Part shown: positions 40,432 to 49,674 of the stretch, in pieces
Layout of the letters: each line of letters starts with the position of its first letter
Numbering within the stretch: the first letter of the stretch is position 1
Assembly: GCA_003150485.1 (NCBI GenBank)
Contig: QALX01000001.1
Location: 62,001-126,000, forward strand
DNA: 64,000 nt
Source of the DNA: Clostridiales bacterium
GTDB lineage: Bacteria > Bacillota > Clostridia > Oscillospirales > Oscillospiraceae
Direction: 5' to 3'
Notes under the pieces: generated by a model
Databases searched by the model: none
What the model was told of the DNA's origin: nothing
The model's input: the letters and a program-made list of their open reading frames with translations, nothing else
Position numbers and translations under genes: made by a program

Positions 40432-41631
40432 ATGGTAAATGTTGCAATTCTAGGTTACGGAACCGTCGGCAGCGGCGTAGCGGAGATTCTCCACAAAAAC
40501 GGCGTCCACATCTCCGAGCGCGCGGAAAACACCGTGGGGCTGAAGTACATTCTCACCCGGCGTCCCTATCCCGGGGACCCCTTTGCGGACAAGATCGTCC
40601 AGGATTTTTCCGTCATCGAGCAGGACCCCGACGTCCGCGTTGTGGCCGAGTGTATCGGCGGCACCACCGTCGCCCTGGACTACGCCCGCCGGGCCCTGCT
40701 GGCCGGCAAGCACGTGGTCACCTCCAACAAGGAGCTGGTGGCAGCCTACGGATGTGAGCTGCTCCAGATCGCCCAGGAGAAAGGCTGTTCCTTCCTCTTC
40801 GAGGCCAGCGTCGGCGGCGGCATCCCCATCCTCCGCCCCATGAGCAGCTGCCTGGCAGCCAACGAGCTGTCCGAGATCGTCGGTATCCTCAATGGCACCA
40901 CCAATTATATCCTGACCCGGATGATCCGCGGCGGCCTGTCTTTTGACGCGGCGCTACAGGAGGCCCAGGAAAAAGGCTACGCCGAGGCCGACCCCACCGC
41001 CGACATCGAGGGACACGACGCCTGCCGGAAGATCTGCATCCTGTCCTCCCTGGGCTTTGGACGGCACATCTACCCGGAACAGGTTCCCACCGAGGGCATC
41101 ACCCACATCACGCTCTCCGACGTGGCCTACGCCCGCAGCGGCGGCTACAAGATCAAACTGCTGGGCCGCAGCATCCGCCGGGAATCCGACGGCAAGGTGT
41201 GCGCCTTTGTGGCTCCCCATCTGGTCAGCGAGGAGTCTCCCCTGGCCAACGTGGAGGACGTGTTCAACGCCATCCAGGTCACCGGCGACTCCATCGGCGA
41301 GGTGATGTTCTACGGCCGGGGCGCCGGCAAGCTGCCCACCGCCTCCGCTGTGGTGGCCGATATCATGGACATCGTCAAGTCCAAGGGCAAGAAGCATCTG
41401 TCCTGGGGCCCCGGCGGCCCGGACACCGTGTACGCTCAGGACGACCTGGCCAGCCGCTGGTATCTGCGGGTGACCGGCGACTTCTCCCTGGAGGGCGCCC
41501 GGCGCCTGAGCAGCGGCGACGCCGACGCCAGCGACTCCGCCTTTATCACCAACGAATCCCTGACCGCCGGCCAGGTGAAAGAGCGGCTGAAGGGCCTGGA
41601 TGTGAAGGCGCTTTACCGGGTACTGGACTGA
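40432..41631 (+). CDS. hom: Homoserine dehydrogenase
   Basis: 399 aa. NAD(P)-binding GYGTVGSGVAE at the N-terminus. Family motif GILNGTTNYILTRM and YAEADPTADIEGHDACRKI (catalytic Lys region) in the middle, and a C-terminal ACT domain (LRVTGDFSLEGARRL). Reduces aspartate semialdehyde to homoserine for threonine and methionine synthesis. Confidence 0.96.
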   Translation: MVNVAILGYGTVGSGVAEILHKNGVHISERAENTVGLKYILTRRPYPGDPFADKIVQDFSVIEQDPDVRVVAECIGGTTVALDYARRALLAGKHVVTSNKELVAAYGCELLQIAQEKGCSFLFEASVGGGIPILRPMSSCLAANELSEIVGILNGTTNYILTRMIRGGLSFDAALQEAQEKGYAEADPTADIEGHDACRKICILSSLGFGRHIYPEQVPTEGITHITLSDVAYARSGGYKIKLLGRSIRRESDGKVCAFVAPHLVSEESPLANVEDVFNAIQVTGDSIGEVMFYGRGAGKLPTASAVVADIMDIVKSKGKKHLSWGPGGPDTVYAQDDLASRWYLRVTGDFSLEGARRLSSGDADASDSAFITNESLTAGQVKERLKGLDVKALYRVLD

Positions 41632-41736
41632 GCCGGATGAGCGGGACAATCGCTCCGCCGCCCGCGCCACATAGACTGGAACAACGCGGCTCCCTGGGGA
41701 ACCGCCTGAAGATCACATTTGGAGGTTACATCTGCA

Positions 41737-42951
41737 ATGGCACTCATTGTACAAAAATTTGGCGGCTCGTCTGTCGCCGACGTGGACCGTGTGCGCCACG
41801 TAGCCGGTATCATCACCGACACCTACAAGGCCGGCAACGACGTGGTAGTCGTCCTGTCCGCCCAGGGCAAAACCACCGATAAGCTCCTGGCGATGGCCAG
41901 GGAATACAATCCCAACGCTTCCAAGCGGGAGCTGGACCAGCTGCTCTCCACCGGCGAGCAGCAGAGCGTGGCCCTGTGCGCCATGATGATTCAGAGCATG
42001 GGGTACCCCGTGGTCTCCCTGAACGCGTGGCAGGTGGGCTTTAAGACCAACTCCACCTACGGCGACGCCCGGATCAAAAAAATCGAAACCGACCGGATCC
42101 ACAACGAGCTGGCTCAGCACCGGATCGTCATCTTTACCGGTTTCCAGGGCATCAACAAGTGGGACGATACCACCACCCTGGGCCGTGGCGGCAGCGACAC
42201 CTCAGCGGTGGCCCTGGCCGCAGTGCTGCGGGCAGATAAGTGTCAGATCTACACCGATGTGGACGGCGTCTTTACCGCCGACCCCAACAAAGTTCCCTCC
42301 GCACGGAAGATTGACGCGATTACCTACGACGAAATGCTGGAGCTGGCGACTCTGGGCGCCAAGGTGCTCCACAACCGCAGTGTGGAAATGGCAAAGCGAT
42401 ATCATGTGAACCTGGAGGTGCTCTCCAGCTTCACCGGTCATCCCGGTACGATTGTTAAGGAGGTTGTGAAAAAAATGGAAAAATCCCATGTGAGCGGCGT
42501 CGCAAAGGATAAGGATGTAGCGCGCCTGGCTCTGGTCGCTCTGGAAAACCGTCCCGGCGTGGCCTTCAAAGTGTTCTCCCTGCTGGCCAACGCAAAGATC
42601 AACGTGGACATCATTCTCCAGTCCATCGGCCGCGATGAGAGCAAAGACATCAGCTTCACCGTGACCCGTAAAAACGTGGACGCCGCCCGGACCCTGCTGG
42701 AAGAGCACAAAGAAGCTCTGGGCTTCCAGTCTATTGAAGTCAGCGATCAGATCGCCAAGGTCTCCATCGTGGGTGCCGGCATGATCGGCAACCCCGGCGT
42801 GGCTGCCGCCATGTTCGAGGCCCTGTACGATGCGGGCATCAACATCAACATGATCTCCACCAGTGAGATCAAGGTCTCCGTCCTGGTGGACGAGAGCGAC
42901 GCTGACCGGGCCGTCCAGGTCATCCACGACAAATTCTTCTCCGGCAACTAA
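41737..42951 (+). CDS. lysC: Aspartate kinase
   Basis: 404 aa, monofunctional. The kinase domain has VQKFGGSSVAD and GFQG...TTTLGRGGSDTSAVALAA. Two C-terminal ACT domains follow (residues ~260-400), the site of feedback control by lysine/threonine. ATG at 41737 has GGAGG 11 nt upstream. First step of the aspartate family pathway, downstream of hom in the same unit. Confidence 0.96.
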   Translation: MALIVQKFGGSSVADVDRVRHVAGIITDTYKAGNDVVVVLSAQGKTTDKLLAMAREYNPNASKRELDQLLSTGEQQSVALCAMMIQSMGYPVVSLNAWQVGFKTNSTYGDARIKKIETDRIHNELAQHRIVIFTGFQGINKWDDTTTLGRGGSDTSAVALAAVLRADKCQIYTDVDGVFTADPNKVPSARKIDAITYDEMLELATLGAKVLHNRSVEMAKRYHVNLEVLSSFTGHPGTIVKEVVKKMEKSHVSGVAKDKDVARLALVALENRPGVAFKVFSLLANAKINVDIILQSIGRDESKDISFTVTRKNVDAARTLLEEHKEALGFQSIEVSDQIAKVSIVGAGMIGNPGVAAAMFEALYDAGININMISTSEIKVSVLVDESDADRAVQVIHDKFFSGN

Positions 42952-42973
42952 AACAGGTTGCCCGAACATTCGT

Positions 42974-43007
42974 TAAGAGCGCAGATGAGGTCCTCATCTG
43001 CGCTCTT
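42974..43007. terminator. Terminator between lysC and the PAP2 gene
   Basis: Perfect 15-bp stem AAGAGCGCAGATGAG / CTCATCTGCGCTCTT with 3-nt loop. The T tract is weak (CTTGCC on +). Confidence 0.75.
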
Positions 43008-43032
43008 GCCGCTCGGTTGCTTCTATCTTTGT

Positions 43033-43614
43033 TCAGGCGGTTCGCCTGTGCTCTGTGATGTGCGCCTCAATCAGGTCGTAGCGGCGCTGAAGCATCCGCC
43101 AGATCAGGCTGCTGCCAACGACGCCCACCAGCGCACCCGCCAGCACGTCGGTGGGATAGTGGACGCCCACATACATACGGGAGAAAGCCATGGTCACCGC
43201 CAGGGCCCAGAATACTGCCTTCAACCACCGCTTTTCCCCGCCGTGGCTGTAGATGGTAGCCGCCGCAAAGGAGGAACAGGCGTGTCCAGAGGGAAAGGAC
43301 CAGGACAGTGGGATGGGGATTAAGGTCTGTAGATTGGCCATGGCGAAAAAGGGGCGTGGCCGTTCCACCAGAACCTTGAACAGCTTATCATTGAGCAGGT
43401 AGCACAGCAGCATGGCCACCAGTGCCATCCAGCCGATCTTCCTGGTCCTGGGGAAAAAGAGCATGACGGCGGAAATCAAAATCCAAATGATGCCGCCCTC
43501 TCCCACGATGGTCAGCGGTACCAGCAGGGCGCTGAGAGCCGGACAGCGGATGGCGTCCTGGAGCCAGAGCAGGATAGATTGATCCACGGTATGAAAAAAT
43601 GCTGCCACAGGCAT
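43033..43614 (-). CDS. PAP2-family membrane phosphatase
   Basis: 193 aa, about five or six helices. The three acid-phosphatase motifs are intact: KVLVERPRP, SFPSGHA and SRMYVGVHYPTDVLAG (catalytic His). Candidates for function are undecaprenyl-pyrophosphate or lipid phosphate phosphatase. The class resembles BcrC-type recycling enzymes, but the substrate is not readable. Confidence 0.88.
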   Translation of the reverse strand: MPVAAFFHTVDQSILLWLQDAIRCPALSALLVPLTIVGEGGIIWILISAVMLFFPRTRKIGWMALVAMLLCYLLNDKLFKVLVERPRPFFAMANLQTLIPIPLSWSFPSGHACSSFAAATIYSHGGEKRWLKAVFWALAVTMAFSRMYVGVHYPTDVLAGALVGVVGSSLIWRMLQRRYDLIEAHITEHRRTA

Positions 43615-43832
43615 ACCTCCGTTCCATTCCGGCGCACCGAACGCTTTCTCTGCTGGGCTTTCTTCCAGTGTATTCTCGATTGCACCGGTTCACCACAACA
43701 CTTTTACAACATTTCCTTGTCAAACGCAAGGGGATAGATGTTATATTTTTATGAATTTTGTCCGTTTTTCCTTGCAAAATCCTTCTATTTGGAATAAACT
43801 GGACTCAATTATATTAGGAGGAGGGTATCGCC

Positions 43833-44918
43833 TTGGCACAGATTGTCTGTATCTCCTATATTCCCTGGCGCAGCGCCCCTTCTCGTTCTCAGGAGCTTCT
43901 TTCCCATATCCCGGAGGCGGAGGTGCTGTTTTTCCAGCCCGCGTCCTCCCGCAGAGCCGACGCCGCAGCAGGCCGTCAGGTACTGCCCAATATCACCGTC
44001 TACCCCCTCCCCGCCTCTCTCTACCTGGCCGAGGCCCGGCCCCGCACCTACCGGAAGGCCCTGGACTTCATCCAGCACTGTATGGACGCCCACAGCTTTG
44101 AGGAACCTCTCCTCTGGGCCTGCACCCCTATGGCAGCCAACCTGATGGAGGAACTGCCTTGCCGGGGCTTGGTCTACGACTGCGACCGGATCTGGCAGGA
44201 GCTTCCAGTGAGCTGGGAGTCCAACCTGGCCTACCGGGCTGACCTGATCCTGGCCGCCTCCCCGGGACTGGAAGAGCGGCTCTCCCTGTGCAACGACAAC
44301 ATCGCCTGCATCCCTCCGGGCGTGGACTTCCCCCTGTTTTCCATGGTGGGACAGACCCGGCTTCCCTTTCCCGCCGACCTGAAACCTCTGACCATCCTGG
44401 GGCCGGTGTTGGGGTATCTGGGCCCCATCGACGCCCGTTTGAATCTGACCCCCGTTCTCACCGCCGCCCAAGCCCATCCGGACTGGCAGTTCGTGTTCAT
44501 CGGCAAATGTCATCCCCGCAACCCGTTTCTGCGCAAGGTAAAGGCCCTGGAGAACATCCATCTGCTGGGCAGCCGCCCCAGCGCCGTGCTGCCCGACTAT
44601 ATCAGCCGGTTTGACGTGTGCTTTGACCTGCTTCACGCCACCGACCCGGAGGACGACGTGATTCCCAGCCGGATCTATGCCTATCTATTATCCGGCAAAC
44701 CCATGGTAGTCATGCACCTGCGCTACGCCACTCCGATTTTTCCCGACGTGGTGCACAACGCTGAAACCTCGGCCGAGTTCCTAAAGCAGTGCGAAAAGGC
44801 CCTGGGGGAACAGAACCACTGGGCCCGGGGCAGACGCAAAAAATACGGCGCCACCGCCGCCTGGGCCAACCGGTATCGGGAAACCTGTGAGCTGCTGGAC
44901 GTAAACGGGCTGATTTGA
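43833..44918 (+). CDS. Glycosyltransferase, GT4-like (TuaH-type)
   Basis: 361 aa from a TTG start with a GGAGGAGG SD. Two Rossmann-like halves: the acceptor half includes LVYDCDRIWQELP and RADLILAASPGLEERL, resembling TuaH and similar surface-polysaccharide transferases. The donor half includes GYLGPIDARLN, FVFIGKCHPRN, NIHLLGSRPSAVLPDYISRFDVCF and the sugar-nucleotide-binding region SRIYAYLLSGKPMVV. It is probably involved in an envelope polymer. Single-gene unit; donor and acceptor unknown. Confidence 0.82.
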   Translation: MAQIVCISYIPWRSAPSRSQELLSHIPEAEVLFFQPASSRRADAAAGRQVLPNITVYPLPASLYLAEARPRTYRKALDFIQHCMDAHSFEEPLLWACTPMAANLMEELPCRGLVYDCDRIWQELPVSWESNLAYRADLILAASPGLEERLSLCNDNIACIPPGVDFPLFSMVGQTRLPFPADLKPLTILGPVLGYLGPIDARLNLTPVLTAAQAHPDWQFVFIGKCHPRNPFLRKVKALENIHLLGSRPSAVLPDYISRFDVCFDLLHATDPEDDVIPSRIYAYLLSGKPMVVMHLRYATPIFPDVVHNAETSAEFLKQCEKALGEQNHWARGRRKKYGATAAWANRYRETCELLDVNGLI

Positions 44919-45011
44919 GCAAAATATGGGTGATTGAACCAAGGTTTTTTCGCCCTCTCCGCGGGAAATTGTACAGGCGTACAAACTTGCTTCGAATTCA
45001 AGGGAATTTAC

Positions 45012-45040
45012 TTGAAAAGCCGCCTTTTTTCCTTTAAAAT
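45012..45040 (+). promoter_or_regulatory. Promoter of the purine operon
   Basis: TTGAAA, 17 nt, TAAAAT, giving a start near 45047 and a ~180-nt leader before purE. Confidence 0.75.
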
Positions 45041-45070
45041 AATGAGTACGCTGCGTTGGGAGGGATGGAC

Positions 45071-45157
45071 ATGAGTTGTTTTTACTGCGCGTTTTTGAGC
45101 CGCAAAAGACGGGATTGTCACGCCCTGAAGCAGCGCTGGACTTCGTTATCATTTTAA
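45071..45157 (+). CDS. Short leader ORF upstream of purE
   Basis: 28 codons with a clear GGGAGGG SD 6 nt upstream of ATG. The peptide begins MSCFYCAFLSRKRRDCHALK and ends WTSLSF; it is rich in Cys, Arg/Lys and aromatic residues. The stop codon abuts the left arm of a terminator, so a ribosome at the end of the ORF would mask that arm. This suggests leader-peptide attenuation, unusual for purine operons, but no effector is evident. No homologue is recalled. Confidence 0.5.
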   Translation: MSCFYCAFLSRKRRDCHALKQRWTSLSF

Positions 45158-45195
45158 CAGGCAGATTGCAGGAATCTGCCTGTTTTTTATTTTTC
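45156..45195 (+). terminator. Attenuator terminator before purE
   Basis: AACAGGCAGATT / AATCTGCCTGTT stem with 5-nt loop followed by TTTTATTTTT; it lies within the transcription unit between leader ORF and purE. Confidence 0.85.
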
Positions 45196-45227
45196 CCATT
45201 TTTCCCCATCTCAGGAGGTACGTTGCT

Positions 45228-45719
45228 ATGTCGAAAAAAGTTGCCGTGATCATGGGCTCGGACAGCGATCTGAGCGTTATGATGGAGGCTGTGGAAAAGC
45301 TCAAGCAGTTCCGCATCCCCTATGAAGTCCGTATCATCTCCGCCCACCGGACCCCCGCCCTGGCAGAACAATTCGCCTCCGCCGCCGCGGACAATGGATT
45401 CGGCGTCATCATCGCCGGCGCCGGTAAAGCCGCCCACCTGGGCGGTGTGCTGGCCGCTTACACCACCCTGCCGGTCATCGGTGTGCCCATCAAGACCTCG
45501 ATGATGGGGGGACTGGACAGCCTCCTGTCCATGGTCCAGATGCCCAGCGGCGCCCCCGTGGCCACCGTGGCGGTCAACGGCGCCGCCAACGCCGCCATCC
45601 TGGCCGTCCAGATGCTGGCCCTGGCGGACCCCGCCCTCCAGCAGGCCCTGGCCACCTATAAGCAGGAGATGGCAGATACCGTGGCCGCAAAGGACGCCAA
45701 GCTCCAGCAGGAGTTCTGA
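45228..45719 (+). CDS. purE: N5-carboxyaminoimidazole ribonucleotide mutase PurE
   Basis: 163 aa, class I PurE. Contains VAVIMGSDSDLSVM, SAHRTP (substrate phosphate contacts), AGAGKAAHLGGVLA and the MPSGAPVATVAVNGAANAA stretch. Converts N5-CAIR to CAIR. First structural gene of the operon. Confidence 0.96.
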   Translation: MSKKVAVIMGSDSDLSVMMEAVEKLKQFRIPYEVRIISAHRTPALAEQFASAAADNGFGVIIAGAGKAAHLGGVLAAYTTLPVIGVPIKTSMMGGLDSLLSMVQMPSGAPVATVAVNGAANAAILAVQMLALADPALQQALATYKQEMADTVAAKDAKLQQEF

Positions 45720-45807
45720 GCCCGCCCGCAGTCACTGCGCACTGAATTTGACCAATCGGATGTTTGAAAACAGTCCTGACACAAGCATGAAAGAGAGGAT
45801 TCTGAAC

Positions 45808-46521
45808 ATGAAGAAACTGGAACAGCTCTATGAAGGCAAGGCCAAAAAGGTATTTGCCACCGAAGACCCCAACGTGGTTATCGTGGACTACAAGGACGAC
45901 GCCACCGCGTTCAACGGCATCAAGAAGGGCACTATCGTGGGCAAGGGCGTCATCAACAACCGGATGAGCAACCATATGATGCGCAAGCTGGAGGCCGAAG
46001 GCATCCCCACCCACCTGATCGAGGAGCTGTCCGAGCGGGAGACCGCCGTAAAAAAGGTGACCATCGTACCCCTGGAGGTCATTGTCCGCAACATCTCCGC
46101 CGGTTCCTTCGCCAAGCGCTACGGCGTGGAGGAGGGGATCGTCTTTGACGAGCCGACCATTGAATTTTCCTATAAAAACGACGACCTGGGCGACCCCCTT
46201 ATCAACGCCTACCATGCGGCAGCCCTGAAGCTGGCCACCTGGGCGGAGATCGACCAGATCAAGGACTACGCCTTCCGAATCAACACCCTGCTCAAGGGCT
46301 TCCTCAAGAGCGTGGGCATCGACCTGGTGGACTTCAAACTGGAGTTCGGCAAAACTGCCGACGGCCAGATCGTCCTGGCTGACGAGATCAGCCCGGACAC
46401 CTGCCGCTTGTGGGACGAGACCACCCATGAAAAGCTGGACAAGGACCGGTTCCGCCGGGATATGGGCGGCGTAGAGGACGCATATCAGGAAGTGATGCGC
46501 CGTCTGATGGGTGACAAATGA
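45808..46521 (+). CDS. purC: SAICAR synthetase PurC
   Basis: 237 aa from ATG at 45808, preceded by AGAGG at 9 nt; earlier ATGs at 45787 and 45760 lack an SD. LYEGKAKKVF nucleotide loop, VIVRNISAGSFAKRYG, DFKLEFGKT and ADEISPDTCRLWD are conserved. Joins aspartate to CAIR. Overlaps purF by 4 nt. Confidence 0.96.
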   Translation: MKKLEQLYEGKAKKVFATEDPNVVIVDYKDDATAFNGIKKGTIVGKGVINNRMSNHMMRKLEAEGIPTHLIEELSERETAVKKVTIVPLEVIVRNISAGSFAKRYGVEEGIVFDEPTIEFSYKNDDLGDPLINAYHAAALKLATWAEIDQIKDYAFRINTLLKGFLKSVGIDLVDFKLEFGKTADGQIVLADEISPDTCRLWDETTHEKLDKDRFRRDMGGVEDAYQEVMRRLMGDK

Positions 46522-47963
46522 GCAGCAGAAATCAAGCCATTGTTCCGGCCGGCGGGCACATCCAGGAGGAGTGCGGGGTCTTCGGTCTCATCAACCGCTT
46601 CGGCGGCGCGGGCCCCCGGGACCCTGCCTTTGACGCCTACCACGCCATGTACGCCCTCCAGCACCGGGGGCAGGACTCCTGCGGCATCGCCGCCTGCATC
46701 GACGGACGCCTGGTGCTCCACAAAAACCAGGGACTGGTCCCCGAGGTGTTTACCCCGGAGCAGCTCAACCGGCTCTCCGGTGCCTGCGGCGCCATCGGCC
46801 ACGTCCGCCACGCCACCAACGCCAGCGATGTGAATCCGGCCAACGCCCAGCCCATCGTGGTCCGCCACGCCTCCGGTTCCATGGCCCTGTGCTACAACGG
46901 CAAGCTGGTCAACAGCCGGGCCCTGCGCCGGGAGATGGAGAACCGGGGCGGCATCTTCCAGACCACCAACGACGCAGAAGTGATCACCTACCTGGTTGTC
47001 CGGGAGCACCTGCGCACCAACACTCTGGCCGACGCCATCCTCAACGCTATGGACTACATGATCGGCGCCTTCTCCCTGGTGGTCATGAATGACAAAGAGC
47101 TCATCGCCGCCCGGGACCCCAACGGGTTCCGCCCCCTCTGTGTGGGGCAGGTGGACGGCTGCTACTGCTTCGCCTCCGAGTCCTGCGCCATTGAGGCCCT
47201 GGGCGGTACCTTCCTCCGGGACGTGGAGCCCGGCGAGGTATTGGTGGCTACCGGCAGCGACCTGCACAGCTACCACTCCCGCATCCGGGTGGCCAAGCGT
47301 TCCTTCTGCGTATTTGAGCTGGTCTATTTCGCCCGGCAGGATTCCGTCATCGACGGCATCTCCATCGGCAAGGCCCGGGAAGAGGCCGGACGAGCCCTGG
47401 CCCGGCGCAACACCGTGGAGGCCGATGTGGTCATCGGTGTGCCCGACTCGGGTATCCCCGCCGCCATGGGCTTTGCCCGGGAATCCGGTCTGCCCTACGC
47501 CATGGGCCTGATGAAAAACCGCTATATTCAGCGTACCTTTATCCAATCCCAGAAGCTGGAGCGGGAGGAGTCCCTGCGCATCAAACTCAACGCCATCCAC
47601 TCGGTGGTCTGCGGAAAGCGGATCATCATGGTGGACGACTCCATTGTCCGGGGCGGCACCAGCGCACGGATTGTCCAGCTCCTCCGGGAGGCCGGGGCCA
47701 AAGAGGTCCATGTGAAGGTCACCGCCCCTCCCTTCCTCTTCCCCTGTGACTACGGCACCGCCATCCCCAACGCGGAACAGCTGGCAGCCCACAATCGGAC
47801 CCAGGAGGAGATCTGTCAGCGCATCGGCGCCGACTCCCTCCAATACCTCTCCCTGGAGGATGTGCGCCATCTGGCGGGCGACGTGGGCGTCTGTGACGCC
47901 TGCTTTACCGGCAACTACGTCCTCCCCCACTCCAACAGCGACGAGAACCGTCAACCCATGTGA
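46518..47963 (+). CDS. purF: Amidophosphoribosyltransferase PurF
   Basis: 481 aa. The Ntn nucleophile is Cys19 in EECGVFGLI after a short propeptide. Glutaminase motifs include GHVRHATNAS and DPNGFRPLCVG, and the PRPP-binding loop is IIMVDDSIVRGGTS. The C-terminal VCDACFTGNY and an internal Cys fit the [4Fe-4S] Bacillus-type enzyme. First committed step of purine synthesis. Confidence 0.96.
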   Translation: MSSRNQAIVPAGGHIQEECGVFGLINRFGGAGPRDPAFDAYHAMYALQHRGQDSCGIAACIDGRLVLHKNQGLVPEVFTPEQLNRLSGACGAIGHVRHATNASDVNPANAQPIVVRHASGSMALCYNGKLVNSRALRREMENRGGIFQTTNDAEVITYLVVREHLRTNTLADAILNAMDYMIGAFSLVVMNDKELIAARDPNGFRPLCVGQVDGCYCFASESCAIEALGGTFLRDVEPGEVLVATGSDLHSYHSRIRVAKRSFCVFELVYFARQDSVIDGISIGKAREEAGRALARRNTVEADVVIGVPDSGIPAAMGFARESGLPYAMGLMKNRYIQRTFIQSQKLEREESLRIKLNAIHSVVCGKRIIMVDDSIVRGGTSARIVQLLREAGAKEVHVKVTAPPFLFPCDYGTAIPNAEQLAAHNRTQEEICQRIGADSLQYLSLEDVRHLAGDVGVCDACFTGNYVLPHSNSDENRQPM

Positions 47964-47983
47964 TTTCTGAGGAGGTTTTTCTT

Positions 47984-49027
47984 TTGCATACCAATAGTAA
48001 ATCTGACTCTTACGCCGCCGCCGGCGTAGACGTGACCGCCGGCTACCAGGTAGTCGACCGGATCAAGCCCCTGGTCAAGTCCACCTATATCGACGGCGTC
48101 CTGGGCAGCATCGGTGATTTTGGCGGCCAGTTTGCCCCAAACCTCACCGGCATGACCCGTCCCATCCTGGTCTCCGGCACCGACGGCGTGGGCACCAAGC
48201 TGAAAATTGCCTTCCTCCTGGACAAGCATGACACGGTGGGCATCGACTGCGTGGCCATGTGCGTCAACGATATCATCTGCTGCGGCGCAAAGCCCCAGTT
48301 CTTCCTGGACTATATCGCCTGCGGCAAAAATATCCCCAGCCGGATCGAGCAGATCGTCACCGGCATCGCCGACGGCTGCCGCCAGTCCGGCTGCGCCCTC
48401 ATCGGCGGTGAGACCGCGGAGATGCCCGGCTTCTACCCCATCGACGAATACGACCTGGCGGGCTTTACCGTGGGCATCGTGGACGAGCCGGAGCGCATCG
48501 ACGGCTCCAAGCTGGCTGCCGGCGACGTACTCATCGGCCTGGCCTCCTCCGGCGTCCACTCCAACGGCTACTCCCTGGTCCGCAAGACCCTGAACATCAG
48601 CGAGACCTTCTACCAGCACAGCGACGAACTGGGCTGCACCCTGGGCGAGGCCCTGCTGGTCCCCACCCGCATCTATGTCCGCGCCATCCAGGCCCTCGTC
48701 GCCTCCGGCGCCGACGTCCACGCCATCAGCCACATCACCGGCGGCGGCTTCTACGAGAACGTCCCCCGCATGATGCGGCCCGGCCTGACCGCCCGGATCG
48801 ACGTGTCCACCTTCCCCCTGCCCCGGATCTTTGACATCATCCGAAAGACCGGTGACATCCCCGTCCGGGACATGTACAACACCTTTAATATGGGCATCGG
48901 CATGATGATCGCCGTCCCCGCCGCGGACGCGGACAAGGCCATCGCCGCCCTCCAGGCTGCCGGCGAACAGGCCTACCTCATCGGCTCCGTGGCCGCCGGC
49001 GACGCCGGGGTAGAGGTACAGCTGTAA
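47984..49027 (+). CDS. purM: AIR synthetase PurM
   Basis: 347 aa using TTG at 47984, 8 nt after GAGGAGG; this gives the family's normal length. Motifs include SYAAAGVDVTAGYQVVDRIK, SGTDGVGTKLK and LIGGETAEMPGFY. ATP-dependent closure of FGAM to AIR. Confidence 0.95.
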   Translation: MHTNSKSDSYAAAGVDVTAGYQVVDRIKPLVKSTYIDGVLGSIGDFGGQFAPNLTGMTRPILVSGTDGVGTKLKIAFLLDKHDTVGIDCVAMCVNDIICCGAKPQFFLDYIACGKNIPSRIEQIVTGIADGCRQSGCALIGGETAEMPGFYPIDEYDLAGFTVGIVDEPERIDGSKLAAGDVLIGLASSGVHSNGYSLVRKTLNISETFYQHSDELGCTLGEALLVPTRIYVRAIQALVASGADVHAISHITGGGFYENVPRMMRPGLTARIDVSTFPLPRIFDIIRKTGDIPVRDMYNTFNMGIGMMIAVPAADADKAIAALQAAGEQAYLIGSVAAGDAGVEVQL

Positions 49028-49656
49028 TGGTGCGCATCGCGGTTTTGGTTTCCGGCGGCGGCACCAATCTTCAGGCCCTCATCGACGCCCAAAACCGGGG
49101 CGAGATCCAGGGCGGCGCCATCGCCGCCGTGATCTCCTCCTCCCCGGACGCCTTTGCCTTGGAACGGGCCAAACAGGCGGGAATCCCCGGCTATGTCATC
49201 AACCGCCGGGACTACGCTACCAATCAGGAGCTGACCCTGGCTCTCACCCGTCAGCTCCAGGCGCTGGACATCGGACTGATCGTCCTGGCCGGTTTTATGT
49301 ACATCCTGACCCCTGAGCTCATTGACGCCTATCCCAACGCCATCATCAACGTCCACCCGGCCCTGATCCCCTCTTTCTGCGGCGAGGGCTTTTACGGGCT
49401 CCACGTCCACGAGGCGGCCCTGGCCTACGGGGTCAAGGTCACCGGCGCCACCGTCCACTTTGTCAGCCCCGACTGCGATGGCGGCCCCATCATCCTCCAG
49501 CGTGCCATTCCCATTGAGGAGGGGGACACGCCGGAGCTGCTTCAGCGCCGGGTCATGGAACAGGCGGAGTGGAAGATCCTGCCCCAGGCCGTGGGTCTGT
49601 TCTGCCAAGGACGGCTCCATGTCGAAGGGCGCATTGTACACATCTCTCCAGCGTGA
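49027..49656 (+). CDS. purN: Phosphoribosylglycinamide formyltransferase PurN
   Basis: 209 aa. Starts RIAVLVSGGGTNLQALID. Catalytic motif NVHPALIPSF (Asn-His) and the Asp in the TVHFVSPDCDGGPII loop are present. Transfers formyl from 10-formyl-THF to GAR. ATG overlaps the purM stop (TAATG). Confidence 0.95.
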   Translation: MVRIAVLVSGGGTNLQALIDAQNRGEIQGGAIAAVISSSPDAFALERAKQAGIPGYVINRRDYATNQELTLALTRQLQALDIGLIVLAGFMYILTPELIDAYPNAIINVHPALIPSFCGEGFYGLHVHEAALAYGVKVTGATVHFVSPDCDGGPIILQRAIPIEEGDTPELLQRRVMEQAEWKILPQAVGLFCQGRLHVEGRIVHISPA

Positions 49657-49674
49657 TTTTCGGAGGTTTTTGCT

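Noticed and set aside
45040..45227. Purine (guanine) riboswitch upstream of purE
   Set aside because: The conserved TATA...CTACC...loop-loop arrangement of purine aptamers is absent; only a short ORF and a terminator are seen.
46485..47954. 489-codon minus-strand frame opposite purF
   Set aside because: Shadow of purF; the His/Val/Gly-rich translation has no recognisable domain.
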